Shown: piece by piece, positions 33,770-41,875 of the stretch | How the letters are laid out: every line of letters starts with the position of its first letter | Numbering within the stretch: position 1 is the first letter of the stretch | Assembly (NCBI GenBank): GCA_002410065.1 | Contig: DHQB01000023.1 | Span: 186,790-250,789, forward strand | DNA length: 64,000 bases | From: Bacteroidales bacterium UBA5349 | GTDB lineage: Bacteria; Bacteroidota; Bacteroidia; Bacteroidales; Tenuifilaceae | Reading direction: 5' to 3' | Made by a program: the position numbers and the translations under genes | The notes under the pieces: model-generated | What the model was told of the DNA's origin: nothing | What the model saw: only the letters and a program-made list of their open reading frames with translations | Database searches by the model: none

Positions 33770-35536
33770 TTATTCTTTTCCAAATAGGAGTTCCCTGTCT
33801 CTTACTACAGCATTTTTAGTCCACTCCTCGGGATTAATGTGCCAGTTATTAGGATTTGATGGAGTAATTTTTCCGCTATTCTCAATCCAGTTCATTAGGT
33901 AATACCTCATGTCCTTAGGCGATATGCTTACTATTCGACTCTGAATTTCTTCAGGCGATAGGCCAACCCCTACGGATAGATGACCACCCCCACCATTACC
34001 CCTATAAGAGTTTATGGCAACTTTGTACATTTTGTCAAGGTCGAAAGGTGTACAATCCTCCATTGATTCAATAGATACCCTTTCACCAATAGGCCTAGAG
34101 AGGTTAACTTCATATTTAATTCCGGCAGCACTATCAAAATTATAAAAGTTCGATTTAAGTAATGCATTCCCTTTTCTATTGACGATAGGTATGCTGTTTT
34201 CATCTTTTCTGAAGAGAATCATATTATCGTTTGCTGATTCCATTGTATTCATCCAAAGGGCATAAGAGTATTCAAGGTAGTCTTTTATCTCGCTACCCTT
34301 CAATTCCATTATGTACAATAGGTTTTCGTAGCTGTAAAGTTTAAACATGTCCCTTACAAATACGTCACCTTGCTCAATAGATGCATCGAAAAAGAGTGGT
34401 GCAGCAAAAGAGATATCGCATTTAGAGATTCCCAGCTGAACAGCGTGGATTAGGTTAACAAAGGGGGATGGACCAAAGTATGCATCTCGGGTAGTTATGG
34501 ATTGGGTAAATGTGCCAATTTTTCTGTCAACAAATGCCTCAACTTCTGATGTAAAGTCGGAGAATAAGCTTACATAATTTGGGCTGGGTATCAGATTACT
34601 CATGGGTATCAACTTGCCGTTTATGTTTTTGCTTATTACCTTATAATCAGCATTAACAGATATATCTATGGTTACATCAGAAACAAACTGTGCTCTGGAA
34701 CCCGGATCCGCAATTAGTATGGTGTCTCCCAATATATTTACTACTTTTTTTATAGTGCGATCATGGTCGTGGCCAATAAGAATAACATCGAACCCAGGAA
34801 CCTGTTCAGCTACCAATTGCGATGCATTCTCGTTTAAAAGTGCGCTAGGGTTTGCTCCTCCGTAATTTGCATCGTGTCCAGAGTGGAATAGCCCAATGAT
34901 TAGATGGGGGTTTTCGTGAGTTTTAATGGAATCAATCCATTGCTTGGCTGTTTCAACCATATCCGTAAATTGCATATTTGGCCAAAGGCTTGGCGAGAGC
35001 CATTTTGGTATGCCGGGAGTAGTGAGCCCCAGAACGGCTATTTTAATACCATTTTTATTGATTATGGTATATGGTTTAAAATAAGGCTTTTGGGTGCGTG
35101 TATCGATAATATTTGCTGATAACCAGGGGAAGGTAAAATCATGAACAAGCTCATTGTAAATCATAGGGCCAGCTTCAATATCATGATTACCAACGGTTGC
35201 AGCATCGTAACTCATAAAGTTCATAACTCTCGATACAATATGCTGGCTAGCCGTATCAACAAAGTTAGAGTAGTAAACCGTTGGTTGCCCCTGCAAAATA
35301 TCGCCATTGTCAAGTAATACTACTTCGTGGCCTGAGAGACCCCTTACCAACTCAATATAGGTGCTCACCTGTGCTAGGCCGTAATCAGTGGCTTTATTGT
35401 TGATATAATCAAAGGGGAAGAGCGCTCCATGAACATCGCTTGTTTGAATAACCCTAATGGTCACATCTTTCTGGGCAATAACACTTACGCATTGTAATAG
35501 AATGGAGAGTGTTGAAAGTAGTAGTAGTCGAAACAT
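33770..35536 (-). CDS. 5'-nucleotidase / 2',3'-cyclic-nucleotide phosphodiesterase family, secreted
   Basis: A 588-residue protein of the UshA/CpdB family. A signal peptide follows the ATG at 35536 (MFRLLLLSTLSILLQCVSVIAQ). An in-frame start 69 bases further upstream lies beyond the -7 box at 35551-35558 and is unlikely. Metal-binding motifs are QTSDVHG, LLDNGDILQG, GNHDIEAG, FHSGHDAN and GHDHD. The C-terminal 5_nucleotid_C domain (about 350-560) has YRGNGGGGHLS. It removes phosphate from nucleotides in the periplasm for salvage; whether 5', 3' or cyclic substrates are preferred cannot be told. Confidence 0.9.
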   Translation of the reverse strand: MFRLLLLSTLSILLQCVSVIAQKDVTIRVIQTSDVHGALFPFDYINNKATDYGLAQVSTYIELVRGLSGHEVVLLDNGDILQGQPTVYYSNFVDTASQHIVSRVMNFMSYDAATVGNHDIEAGPMIYNELVHDFTFPWLSANIIDTRTQKPYFKPYTIINKNGIKIAVLGLTTPGIPKWLSPSLWPNMQFTDMVETAKQWIDSIKTHENPHLIIGLFHSGHDANYGGANPSALLNENASQLVAEQVPGFDVILIGHDHDRTIKKVVNILGDTILIADPGSRAQFVSDVTIDISVNADYKVISKNINGKLIPMSNLIPSPNYVSLFSDFTSEVEAFVDRKIGTFTQSITTRDAYFGPSPFVNLIHAVQLGISKCDISFAAPLFFDASIEQGDVFVRDMFKLYSYENLLYIMELKGSEIKDYLEYSYALWMNTMESANDNMILFRKDENSIPIVNRKGNALLKSNFYNFDSAAGIKYEVNLSRPIGERVSIESMEDCTPFDLDKMYKVAINSYRGNGGGGHLSVGVGLSPEEIQSRIVSISPKDMRYYLMNWIENSGKITPSNPNNWHINPEEWTKNAVVRDRELLFGKE

Positions 35537-35550
35537 TTTAATTTTTTTTG

Positions 35551-35558
35551 CAAAGATA
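35551..35558 (-). promoter_or_regulatory. -7 box of the nucleotidase-queE genes
   Basis: TATCTTTG on the reverse strand fits TAnnTTTG exactly. It lies 14 bases before the ATG at 35536, giving a very short leader and fixing the start choice. Confidence 0.5.
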
Positions 35559-35718
35559 TCTTTTTGACATATAATAATGCAGAAGGTTGAATACGACCAT
35601 GGCAAAATTGATGCCTATTTATTGTGGAGTTATCTTCTAACTTACACTATTTGGGATAACTATCTCTTTTAAGGTTAGTTTTTTGGAGTGTTAAAAAACA
35701 GTAAATTGAATTTAAACT

Positions 35719-36123
35719 TTAGTTAGTCAGCCTTTTCAATGATATTACGATGATATCCTTATTGTTCCCTTGGTTTTTAAAGTCAATATGTTTCAGGGTT
35801 ATCATATTTCGGTGTTTTTGTCTTATGTTGTATTTGTAATCAACTCCTGAGTCAGTAATGATTAATTTATTATTAACCCTATCCCAAGTGAAATCACCTT
35901 GCTTATCAATCCCCGTTCCATCATGATAAAACTTAATGGTTTCGCCGCTGGTTTCAACGGTATTAATTAACTTACCATCTATCCACATCTCTTCTTTCAT
36001 AATTACCCATGTACCATCAATTTTATATTCGAGAATGCACGATGCTAAAAAGAGCAGGCAGGCAGCAATTGCTATAGTGTACCTTGGTATTTTGTTTGAT
36101 ACTTTTCTTTTAATTCGTATCAT
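35719..36123 (-). CDS. Lipocalin-like lipoprotein
   Basis: A 134-residue protein with a signal and lipobox LASC (about residues 26-29), then a short beta-rich domain beginning YKIDGTWVIMKEEMW with GTWxx and KLIITDSGVDYKY. This resembles lipocalin-like or DUF4923/DUF5004 small lipoproteins of Bacteroidota. The function is unknown. It is divergent from the Crp-family gene, sharing an 85-base upstream region. Confidence 0.65.
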   Translation of the reverse strand: MIRIKRKVSNKIPRYTIAIAACLLFLASCILEYKIDGTWVIMKEEMWIDGKLINTVETSGETIKFYHDGTGIDKQGDFTWDRVNNKLIITDSGVDYKYNIRQKHRNMITLKHIDFKNQGNNKDIIVISLKRLTN

Positions 36124-36161
36124 CTATGTTAATCATTATTGTTTGACCAAATTTAAGAAGA

Positions 36162-36190
36162 TTGCCGTAATCTCCAAATTCCTATATTTG
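36162..36190 (+). promoter_or_regulatory. Promoter of the Crp/Fnr-family regulator gene
   Basis: TTG (36162-36164), an 18-base spacer and a perfect -7 box TATATTTG (36183-36190), 18 bases before the ATG at 36209. Confidence 0.65.
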
Positions 36191-36208
36191 TAGAAAGATA
36201 TTCTCACT

Positions 36209-36793
36209 ATGGAAATTGACTTATTCTCAAATTTTCGAATATTTATTTCACAGTACATTGAGTTTACTCAGGATGAGTTACTTATGGTTTTACCCTTTAT
36301 AAAGGTAGTACATTTAGAGAAAAATGAGGAGCTTATTAGTGAAGGTCAAATTGCCGACATTATGGCCTTTACCAATAAGGGTTATCTTAGAGTTTTCTAC
36401 AATATTGATGGTGAGGAAATTACTCGGGATATAACCCCACTAAATTCTTTTGCAACTGCTCTTCCTAGTTTTATTAAGCAAACTCCTTCGTATGAGATTA
36501 TTAGCGCTATTACTCCAAGCGAACTCTTTACTATATCGAGAAAAGATTTAAACTATCTTTATAATACCTACCCCAAATGGGAGAGGGTTGGGAGGCGCAT
36601 TATTGAGGATATGTTTGTGGGAGTTCAGCAAAGGCTTTATCAGTTTATAACCGAACCTGCCGAAACCCGATATAAAGAGTTAGTTGCTCGGTATCCTGAT
36701 ATGATACATGATGTGCCGCTTAAGTACATAGCCGATTTTTTAGGGATAAAAGTTCAATCGCTAAGCCGCTTACGTAAGTCTATAAAGTGGTAG
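36209..36793 (+). CDS. Crp/Fnr-family regulator (cNMP-binding)
   Basis: A 194-residue regulator with a cyclic-nucleotide-binding-like beta-roll (about 20-125; KNEELISEGQIADIMAFTNKGYLRV) and a short C-terminal helix-turn-helix (VPLKYIADFLGIKVQSLSRLR, about 172-190). This is the common short Bacteroidota type. It lacks the Cys pattern of Fnr. It immediately precedes the GlpD-AGPS-kinase genes, which it may control; no palindrome was recognised as its target. Confidence 0.85.
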   Translation: MEIDLFSNFRIFISQYIEFTQDELLMVLPFIKVVHLEKNEELISEGQIADIMAFTNKGYLRVFYNIDGEEITRDITPLNSFATALPSFIKQTPSYEIISAITPSELFTISRKDLNYLYNTYPKWERVGRRIIEDMFVGVQQRLYQFITEPAETRYKELVARYPDMIHDVPLKYIADFLGIKVQSLSRLRKSIKW

Positions 36794-36887
36794 TAATAGC
36801 GAATTGCCTTTTTTTTAACATTTGTTAATCAGCTTATTGGTTGTCAAGGTTCATATTTGTAGATACGGTACCAAAAAACTGACAGCA

Positions 36888-38516
36888 ATGGAACGAGAAC
36901 TAAGTAAACTATCATCAACAAATTTCGACTTAATTGTTATTGGAGGAGGTATTACTGGTGCATCAGTAGCCTACGAGGCTTCATCGCGAGGACTTCGAGT
37001 TGCATTGTTAGAAAAGGGCGACTTTGGTCAAGCAACCACTTCGGCAACCTCAAAACTTATTCACGGGGGATTACGATACCTTAAAAATTTGGAGTTTGGT
37101 TTAGTTCGCGAGTCGTTAACTGAGCGTAAGGTATGGGAAAATATTGCGCCCAATTTTGTATATCCCATTCCCTTTATGGTGCCAACCTACAAAAGTTTTA
37201 AGAGTAACAGGTATGTATTGCTAATGGGGATGTTGCTTTATGATATACTCTCATACGATAAGGGTTGGACTTGGGATTCATCAAAAAAACTTCCTTATCA
37301 TAAATCGATTGGCGCAAAAAAAACCTTGTCGCTGGAAACTTGTATAAAAACAAAAGGGCTAACTGGTTCAAGCATATACTACGATTGCCAAAACATCAAC
37401 CCAGAACGTTTAACGCTGGCAGTGTTAAAATCTGCTGTGGCAAATGGTGCTCAGGTGGCTAACTATGCCAGGGTAAATTCGTTTATTAATAGTAATGGTA
37501 GTATTCAGGGAGTAAATTTTGAAGATCTGATTACTGGAGAAATGTATAGCGTTCAGGCAAAGTTGATTATTAACTGTGCTGGTCCTTGGGCCGATATTGT
37601 TCTTAATTTAGCTAGTGGTGCACATTCAAATCATCATATTAGACGATCTGAGGGAATTCATATTATTACCTCAAAATTATGCAATACCCATGCTGTTACC
37701 ATGATGACAAAAAGCGGTAGGCATGTTATGATAATTCCCTGGCGAAATCATACGTTAATTGGAACAACTGATAAGGAGTACAATGGCGATCCAGATAACT
37801 ACCGTGTTAGCAAAGAGAGCATTCAAGGGCTTATTGATGATGTAAACGATAACTATGGCTGCAAAAAGTTACAATACGAGGATGTAATTTATGCATATGG
37901 TGGCCTGCGCCCATTGGTTGATGACCAAACTGAGGGCTCATACGAATCGTCGAGAAAGTACGAGATATTCGATAACCAAAAGGATGGGTTAAGTGGGTTG
38001 ATAACTATTGAGGGAGGGAAGTATACCACAAGCCGCCGCTTGGCATTTCAGGCCATGAAGATGGTACAGAGAAAGCTCGGTATTAAGCTGCCAAAATCAA
38101 GGACAAAGCATATGCATCTTACACCATGCCATATAAACAGCATGGAACAGTTTTTAAAAGATTTGACTTTGCAGTACCCCGAGTTTTCAATTCAAACTAT
38201 TGAATACATAGGTAAAAACTATGGTGTTGATAGCCATTCTGTGCTAAGCATTGCTCAACAAGATAAAGCACTAGCTGAAGTTCTTATGCACGATGGCGAA
38301 ATACTGGCCGAAGTTGTTTACGCAATTGAATACGAAATGGCTCAATCGCTAACCGATATACTATTTAGGCGAACTGGTATTGGTACACTTGGTTATCCGG
38401 GCGACGATGTTTTTAAAAAGGTTGTAACCCTTTGCAAAACTTATTTTGAATGGGACGATACACAACAACAAAATGAGGTTGAACTTGCAATGAAACACTT
38501 TAAATTGCCTGTATAA
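36888..38516 (+). CDS. glpD: Glycerol-3-phosphate dehydrogenase, FAD/quinone-dependent
   Basis: 542 residues from the ATG at 36888. An upstream in-frame start (36822) would add residues without family match and lies before a -7-like box (CATATTTG near 36851). Motifs: FAD-binding DLIVIGGGITGASVAYEA, SSRGLRVALLEKGDFGQATTSATSKLIHGGLRYL, YIYDCQN-like substrate region (SSIYYDCQNINPERL) and GGLRPLV; the C-terminal helical domain is present. It oxidises sn-glycerol 3-phosphate to DHAP, donating electrons to quinone at the inner membrane. Clustered with an alkyl-DHAP-synthase-like enzyme and an FGGY kinase, so the true substrate could be a substituted glycerol phosphate. Confidence 0.88.
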   Translation: MERELSKLSSTNFDLIVIGGGITGASVAYEASSRGLRVALLEKGDFGQATTSATSKLIHGGLRYLKNLEFGLVRESLTERKVWENIAPNFVYPIPFMVPTYKSFKSNRYVLLMGMLLYDILSYDKGWTWDSSKKLPYHKSIGAKKTLSLETCIKTKGLTGSSIYYDCQNINPERLTLAVLKSAVANGAQVANYARVNSFINSNGSIQGVNFEDLITGEMYSVQAKLIINCAGPWADIVLNLASGAHSNHHIRRSEGIHIITSKLCNTHAVTMMTKSGRHVMIIPWRNHTLIGTTDKEYNGDPDNYRVSKESIQGLIDDVNDNYGCKKLQYEDVIYAYGGLRPLVDDQTEGSYESSRKYEIFDNQKDGLSGLITIEGGKYTTSRRLAFQAMKMVQRKLGIKLPKSRTKHMHLTPCHINSMEQFLKDLTLQYPEFSIQTIEYIGKNYGVDSHSVLSIAQQDKALAEVLMHDGEILAEVVYAIEYEMAQSLTDILFRRTGIGTLGYPGDDVFKKVVTLCKTYFEWDDTQQQNEVELAMKHFKLPV

Positions 38517-38574
38517 CCCTTATTATAAGTACTTTTATTATTAATATTATTATCAATTTAAATTATACCATACT

Positions 38575-40203
38575 ATGAACTCAACTTACCGTGATATTTT
38601 TAAATGGGGAGATAAGCGCGAAGAGAAGGTTGATAAAGGAACCTTAAAAGTGGTTAAGGAAAAACTTAACTTTTCCGATAGCGATTTGGCTGAGCGCTAT
38701 TTAACGGGTGAAATGGAAGTAACCATTGAAAAGCCTGTGGGTATTGACAAAACTCTGCTTGAACGTTTTGCCAGTATTGTTGGTGCTGATAATGTAAAAA
38801 CCGATGATTATTCCAGAGCATCATATGCCTATGGAAAATTCTATGCCGAACTGGTTAATTTACGTATGGAGTATATTCCATCCCCTCCAGATGCTGTTAT
38901 TTCACCTCGAACAACTGAAGAGATTATTGAGATTGTAAAATTATGTAATGAGTATGGTATTGCAATAACCCCTTGTGGTGGTCTTTCGTCGGTTACACGT
39001 GGTGTTGAGACCCCCAAAGGTGGAATTAGTTTAGATTTAACGGCACACCTAAACAAGGTAATCAACTTAAATACTGTAAATGCAACAGTTACGGTTCAAT
39101 CGGGTATGTTTGGCCCTGCTTTTGAAAATTACCTGAATAGCGTTGGATTTACTTGTGGGCATTTCCCTCAATCGTTTGAGTATTCTACAGTTGGCGGATG
39201 GTTTGCAGCCAAAGGGGCAGGGCAGGCCTCAACCGGTTACGGTAAAATTGAGCATATGGTGCTAGCTATAAAGGTAGTTACACCATCAGGAGTTATTGAA
39301 ACAAAATGCTTTCCGGCAAGTGCACAGGGCTGGGATTTGCATCTCATTTTTGCAGGCTCGGAGGGTACTTTAGGCGTAATAACTGAAATAACTATGAAGG
39401 TTAGGCGTTACATGCCCGAGAATACTCAGTATGCATCGTTTGCTTTCAAAAATTTTGAATCTGCAGTAAATGCCATGCGAACCGTAATGCAAAGCGGAGT
39501 TGGTTTGCCCCATCTGTTTCGTATCTCCGATCCTGAAGAGACCGAAATCGCTTTCAAAACCAAAGGTTTTGATGGAACTTTTGCCGATTGGTTTTTACGA
39601 ATTATGGGATACAAAAGCGGAAGTAGATGCCTTATGTTTATGGGGGTTGATGGAAGTAAGGCATACGCAAAGCAGGTAAAAAAGTCAGTTAAGGCGATTT
39701 GCCGAAAGAATGGTAGTTTCTTTATAGGCGCAAGTCCTACCCTAAAATGGCTGGAGCAGCGCTACTCTAGTGCTTACCTCCGAGATCCGCTAATGGACAT
39801 AGGAATAATGACAGATACGATAGAGACAGCGGTTATGTGGGATAATCTAGTTAACGTATGGAATTCGGCCAGGAACTATCTCAAGCATCGACCTAAAACA
39901 GTGGTAATGTCGCATATATCCCATGTTTATGAGAATGGGGCCAATTTGTATTTCACTTTTCTTAGCCCTATGGAAAAGGGCAATGAACTGAACGATTACG
40001 CACAGTTTCATAAAGGTTTGGTCGATACTATTAATGCCAGTGGAGGTTCACTATCTCACCATCATGGGGTTGGACGATCGCTTGCCCCTTGGATGGAAAC
40101 TCAATTAGGAGTATATAGTCTGAATTTAATGCAGGCCATTAAGAATCATCTCGATCCTAAAGGAATTATGAACCCAGGAGATACTCTTGGCCTTAAGCCA
40201 TAA
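38575..40203 (+). CDS. FAD-binding oxidase, alkyl-DHAP synthase (AGPS)-like
   Basis: A 542-residue flavoprotein of the vanillyl-alcohol-oxidase fold: FAD-binding domain (about 100-280; ITPCGGLSSVTRGV, GHFPQSFEYSTVGGWFAAKGAGQ, GSEGTLGVITEITMKVRR) and a C-terminal cap with SLSHHHGVGRSLAPW, the histidine-rich motif found in alkyldihydroxyacetonephosphate synthase. AGPS swaps the acyl chain of acyl-DHAP for a fatty alcohol, making an ether bond. No DHAP acyltransferase gene lies here, but a GlpD and an FGGY kinase flank the gene. It could make or break an ether glycerol compound, or be a related dehydrogenase. Confidence 0.82.
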   Translation: MNSTYRDIFKWGDKREEKVDKGTLKVVKEKLNFSDSDLAERYLTGEMEVTIEKPVGIDKTLLERFASIVGADNVKTDDYSRASYAYGKFYAELVNLRMEYIPSPPDAVISPRTTEEIIEIVKLCNEYGIAITPCGGLSSVTRGVETPKGGISLDLTAHLNKVINLNTVNATVTVQSGMFGPAFENYLNSVGFTCGHFPQSFEYSTVGGWFAAKGAGQASTGYGKIEHMVLAIKVVTPSGVIETKCFPASAQGWDLHLIFAGSEGTLGVITEITMKVRRYMPENTQYASFAFKNFESAVNAMRTVMQSGVGLPHLFRISDPEETEIAFKTKGFDGTFADWFLRIMGYKSGSRCLMFMGVDGSKAYAKQVKKSVKAICRKNGSFFIGASPTLKWLEQRYSSAYLRDPLMDIGIMTDTIETAVMWDNLVNVWNSARNYLKHRPKTVVMSHISHVYENGANLYFTFLSPMEKGNELNDYAQFHKGLVDTINASGGSLSHHHGVGRSLAPWMETQLGVYSLNLMQAIKNHLDPKGIMNPGDTLGLKP

Positions 40204-40244
40204 GTTATTAAAAGGTAAACAATGAACTTAATAAGATTTATTGT

Positions 40245-41810
40245 ATGGAGAGTCATGTAATTGCTATTGATGCCGGAACACAGTCTATAAGAGCAGTTTT
40301 AATTGATCTTAAGGGCAATATTGTAAGCATAAAGAAAACCGAGATAGAATCCTATTTTTCCAAAGGACCAGGGTTTGCTGAGCAAGATCCCAATTACCTA
40401 TGGCAAGTGTTAGCGGATACTTGCAAGCAGCTAGTAAGCAATTTGCCCGTACCAATTGAAAGTGTAAAGGGTATTTCAATTACTACACAGCGAAGTACAG
40501 TAGTCAATCTCGACAAAGAAGGAAATCCTTTAAGGCCGGCCATCATTTGGCTCGATCAGCGAAAAGCCAATGCTACTGATTGGCCAAAGGGTTTAATTAA
40601 ATTGGGTTTAAAATTGGTGAATATGCACGAATCGCTTGTTCACGCAATAAGGGATGGCGAATCGAACTGGATTAGGCAAAATCAGCCTGAAATATGGGAC
40701 AAAACATATAAGTACGTTTACCTTTCGGGCTTTTTTACATACAGATTAACAGGCAAGTTTATCGATTCAGTTGGCAGCAATGTTGGGTATATGCCATTTA
40801 ACTACAAAAAGCAAGAGTGGTGTAAACCAGGCGAGTTAAACTCAAAACTTTTCCCCATACAGCGCGAAAAACTGGTTGATTTGGTTAAACCATCGGAGTT
40901 ACTTGGTTACATTACAGCCAAAGCATCACTAGAAACAGGATTACCCAAAGGGCTTCCTTTAATCGCCTCGGCTGCCGATAAAGCATGCGAAGTATTGGGC
41001 TCGGGTTGTATTACACCCGATATTGCATGTTTGAGCTACGGTACAACGGCAACAATTGAAACGGTTAACCCTAAGTATGTTGAGGTTATCAATTTTTTTC
41101 CACCATACCCTAGCGCATTGCCCGACCATTACAATACCGAAGTAATGATTTATCGAGGGTATTGGATGATAAATTGGTTTAAGAAAGAGTTTGGGCATAA
41201 GGAGGTAGAGCATGCCAAAGAGTTGGGCATATCGGCAGAAGAACTTTTTGATGAGATGATAAGTCATATTCCACCAGGTTCAATGGGGTTAACTCTTCAG
41301 CCTTATTGGTCACCAGGGGTTAAAATTCCAGGGGTTGAAGCCAAGGGTGCAGTAATTGGATTTGGCGACGTACATACTAAAATGCATTTGTATCGGTCGA
41401 TAATTGAAGGTATTACCTATGCTTTAAAAGAGGGTGCTTTGCGCACCCAAAAACGGAGCGGTATAAAAATTAAAAAATTGCGTGTTTCGGGAGGAGGCTC
41501 ACAAAGTAACAATGTGCTTCAGATGACTGCCGATATTTTTGATATGACAGTAGAGAAACCTCATACTTATGAAACCTCTGCTTTGGGTGCAGCAATAAAT
41601 TGTGTTGTTGGCTTAGGGCTATATCAAAACTTTAATGAGGCAATTGCAAATATGTGTCGTGTGGGTGAGGTGTTTCAGCCTATACCTGCCAATAGAGATA
41701 TTTACAAAGAATTGTATGAAAAGGTTTACTGCAAGATGTACACTAGGTTAAAGCCTTTATACTATGATATACGGGAGATTACAAATTATCCAAAAAAAAT
41801 ACTTAGCTAA
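40245..41810 (+). CDS. FGGY-family sugar/glycerol-type kinase
   Basis: A 521-residue kinase: N-terminal domain with DAGTQSIRAVLID, catalytic Asp region SAADKACEVLGSG (about 244-256), ATP-binding VSGGGSQSNNVLQMTADIF and ETSALGAAINCVVGLG in the C-terminal domain. The N-terminus differs from classic glycerol kinase (DQGTTSSR), so glycerol is not certain. Context (GlpD and AGPS-like) points to glycerol or an alkyl- or otherwise substituted glycerol as substrate. It is the last gene of the cluster, ending at a terminator at 41834-41872. Confidence 0.85.
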   Translation: MESHVIAIDAGTQSIRAVLIDLKGNIVSIKKTEIESYFSKGPGFAEQDPNYLWQVLADTCKQLVSNLPVPIESVKGISITTQRSTVVNLDKEGNPLRPAIIWLDQRKANATDWPKGLIKLGLKLVNMHESLVHAIRDGESNWIRQNQPEIWDKTYKYVYLSGFFTYRLTGKFIDSVGSNVGYMPFNYKKQEWCKPGELNSKLFPIQREKLVDLVKPSELLGYITAKASLETGLPKGLPLIASAADKACEVLGSGCITPDIACLSYGTTATIETVNPKYVEVINFFPPYPSALPDHYNTEVMIYRGYWMINWFKKEFGHKEVEHAKELGISAEELFDEMISHIPPGSMGLTLQPYWSPGVKIPGVEAKGAVIGFGDVHTKMHLYRSIIEGITYALKEGALRTQKRSGIKIKKLRVSGGGSQSNNVLQMTADIFDMTVEKPHTYETSALGAAINCVVGLGLYQNFNEAIANMCRVGEVFQPIPANRDIYKELYEKVYCKMYTRLKPLYYDIREITNYPKKILS

Positions 41811-41833
41811 CCATTTGCTACGAAAGTTAAAAA

Positions 41834-41872
41834 AATAGCCCTATTTTAGTGTAAACTTTTTAGGGCTATTTT
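41834..41872 (+). terminator. Terminator after the FGGY kinase, abutting the next start codon
   Basis: AATAGCCCT (41834-41842) pairs with AGGGCTATT (41862-41870) followed by TTGC. The hairpin ends only 3 bases before the ATG at 41876 of the kinase gene, so it occupies the place of that gene's ribosome-binding site. Confidence 0.65.
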
Positions 41873-41875
41873 GCT

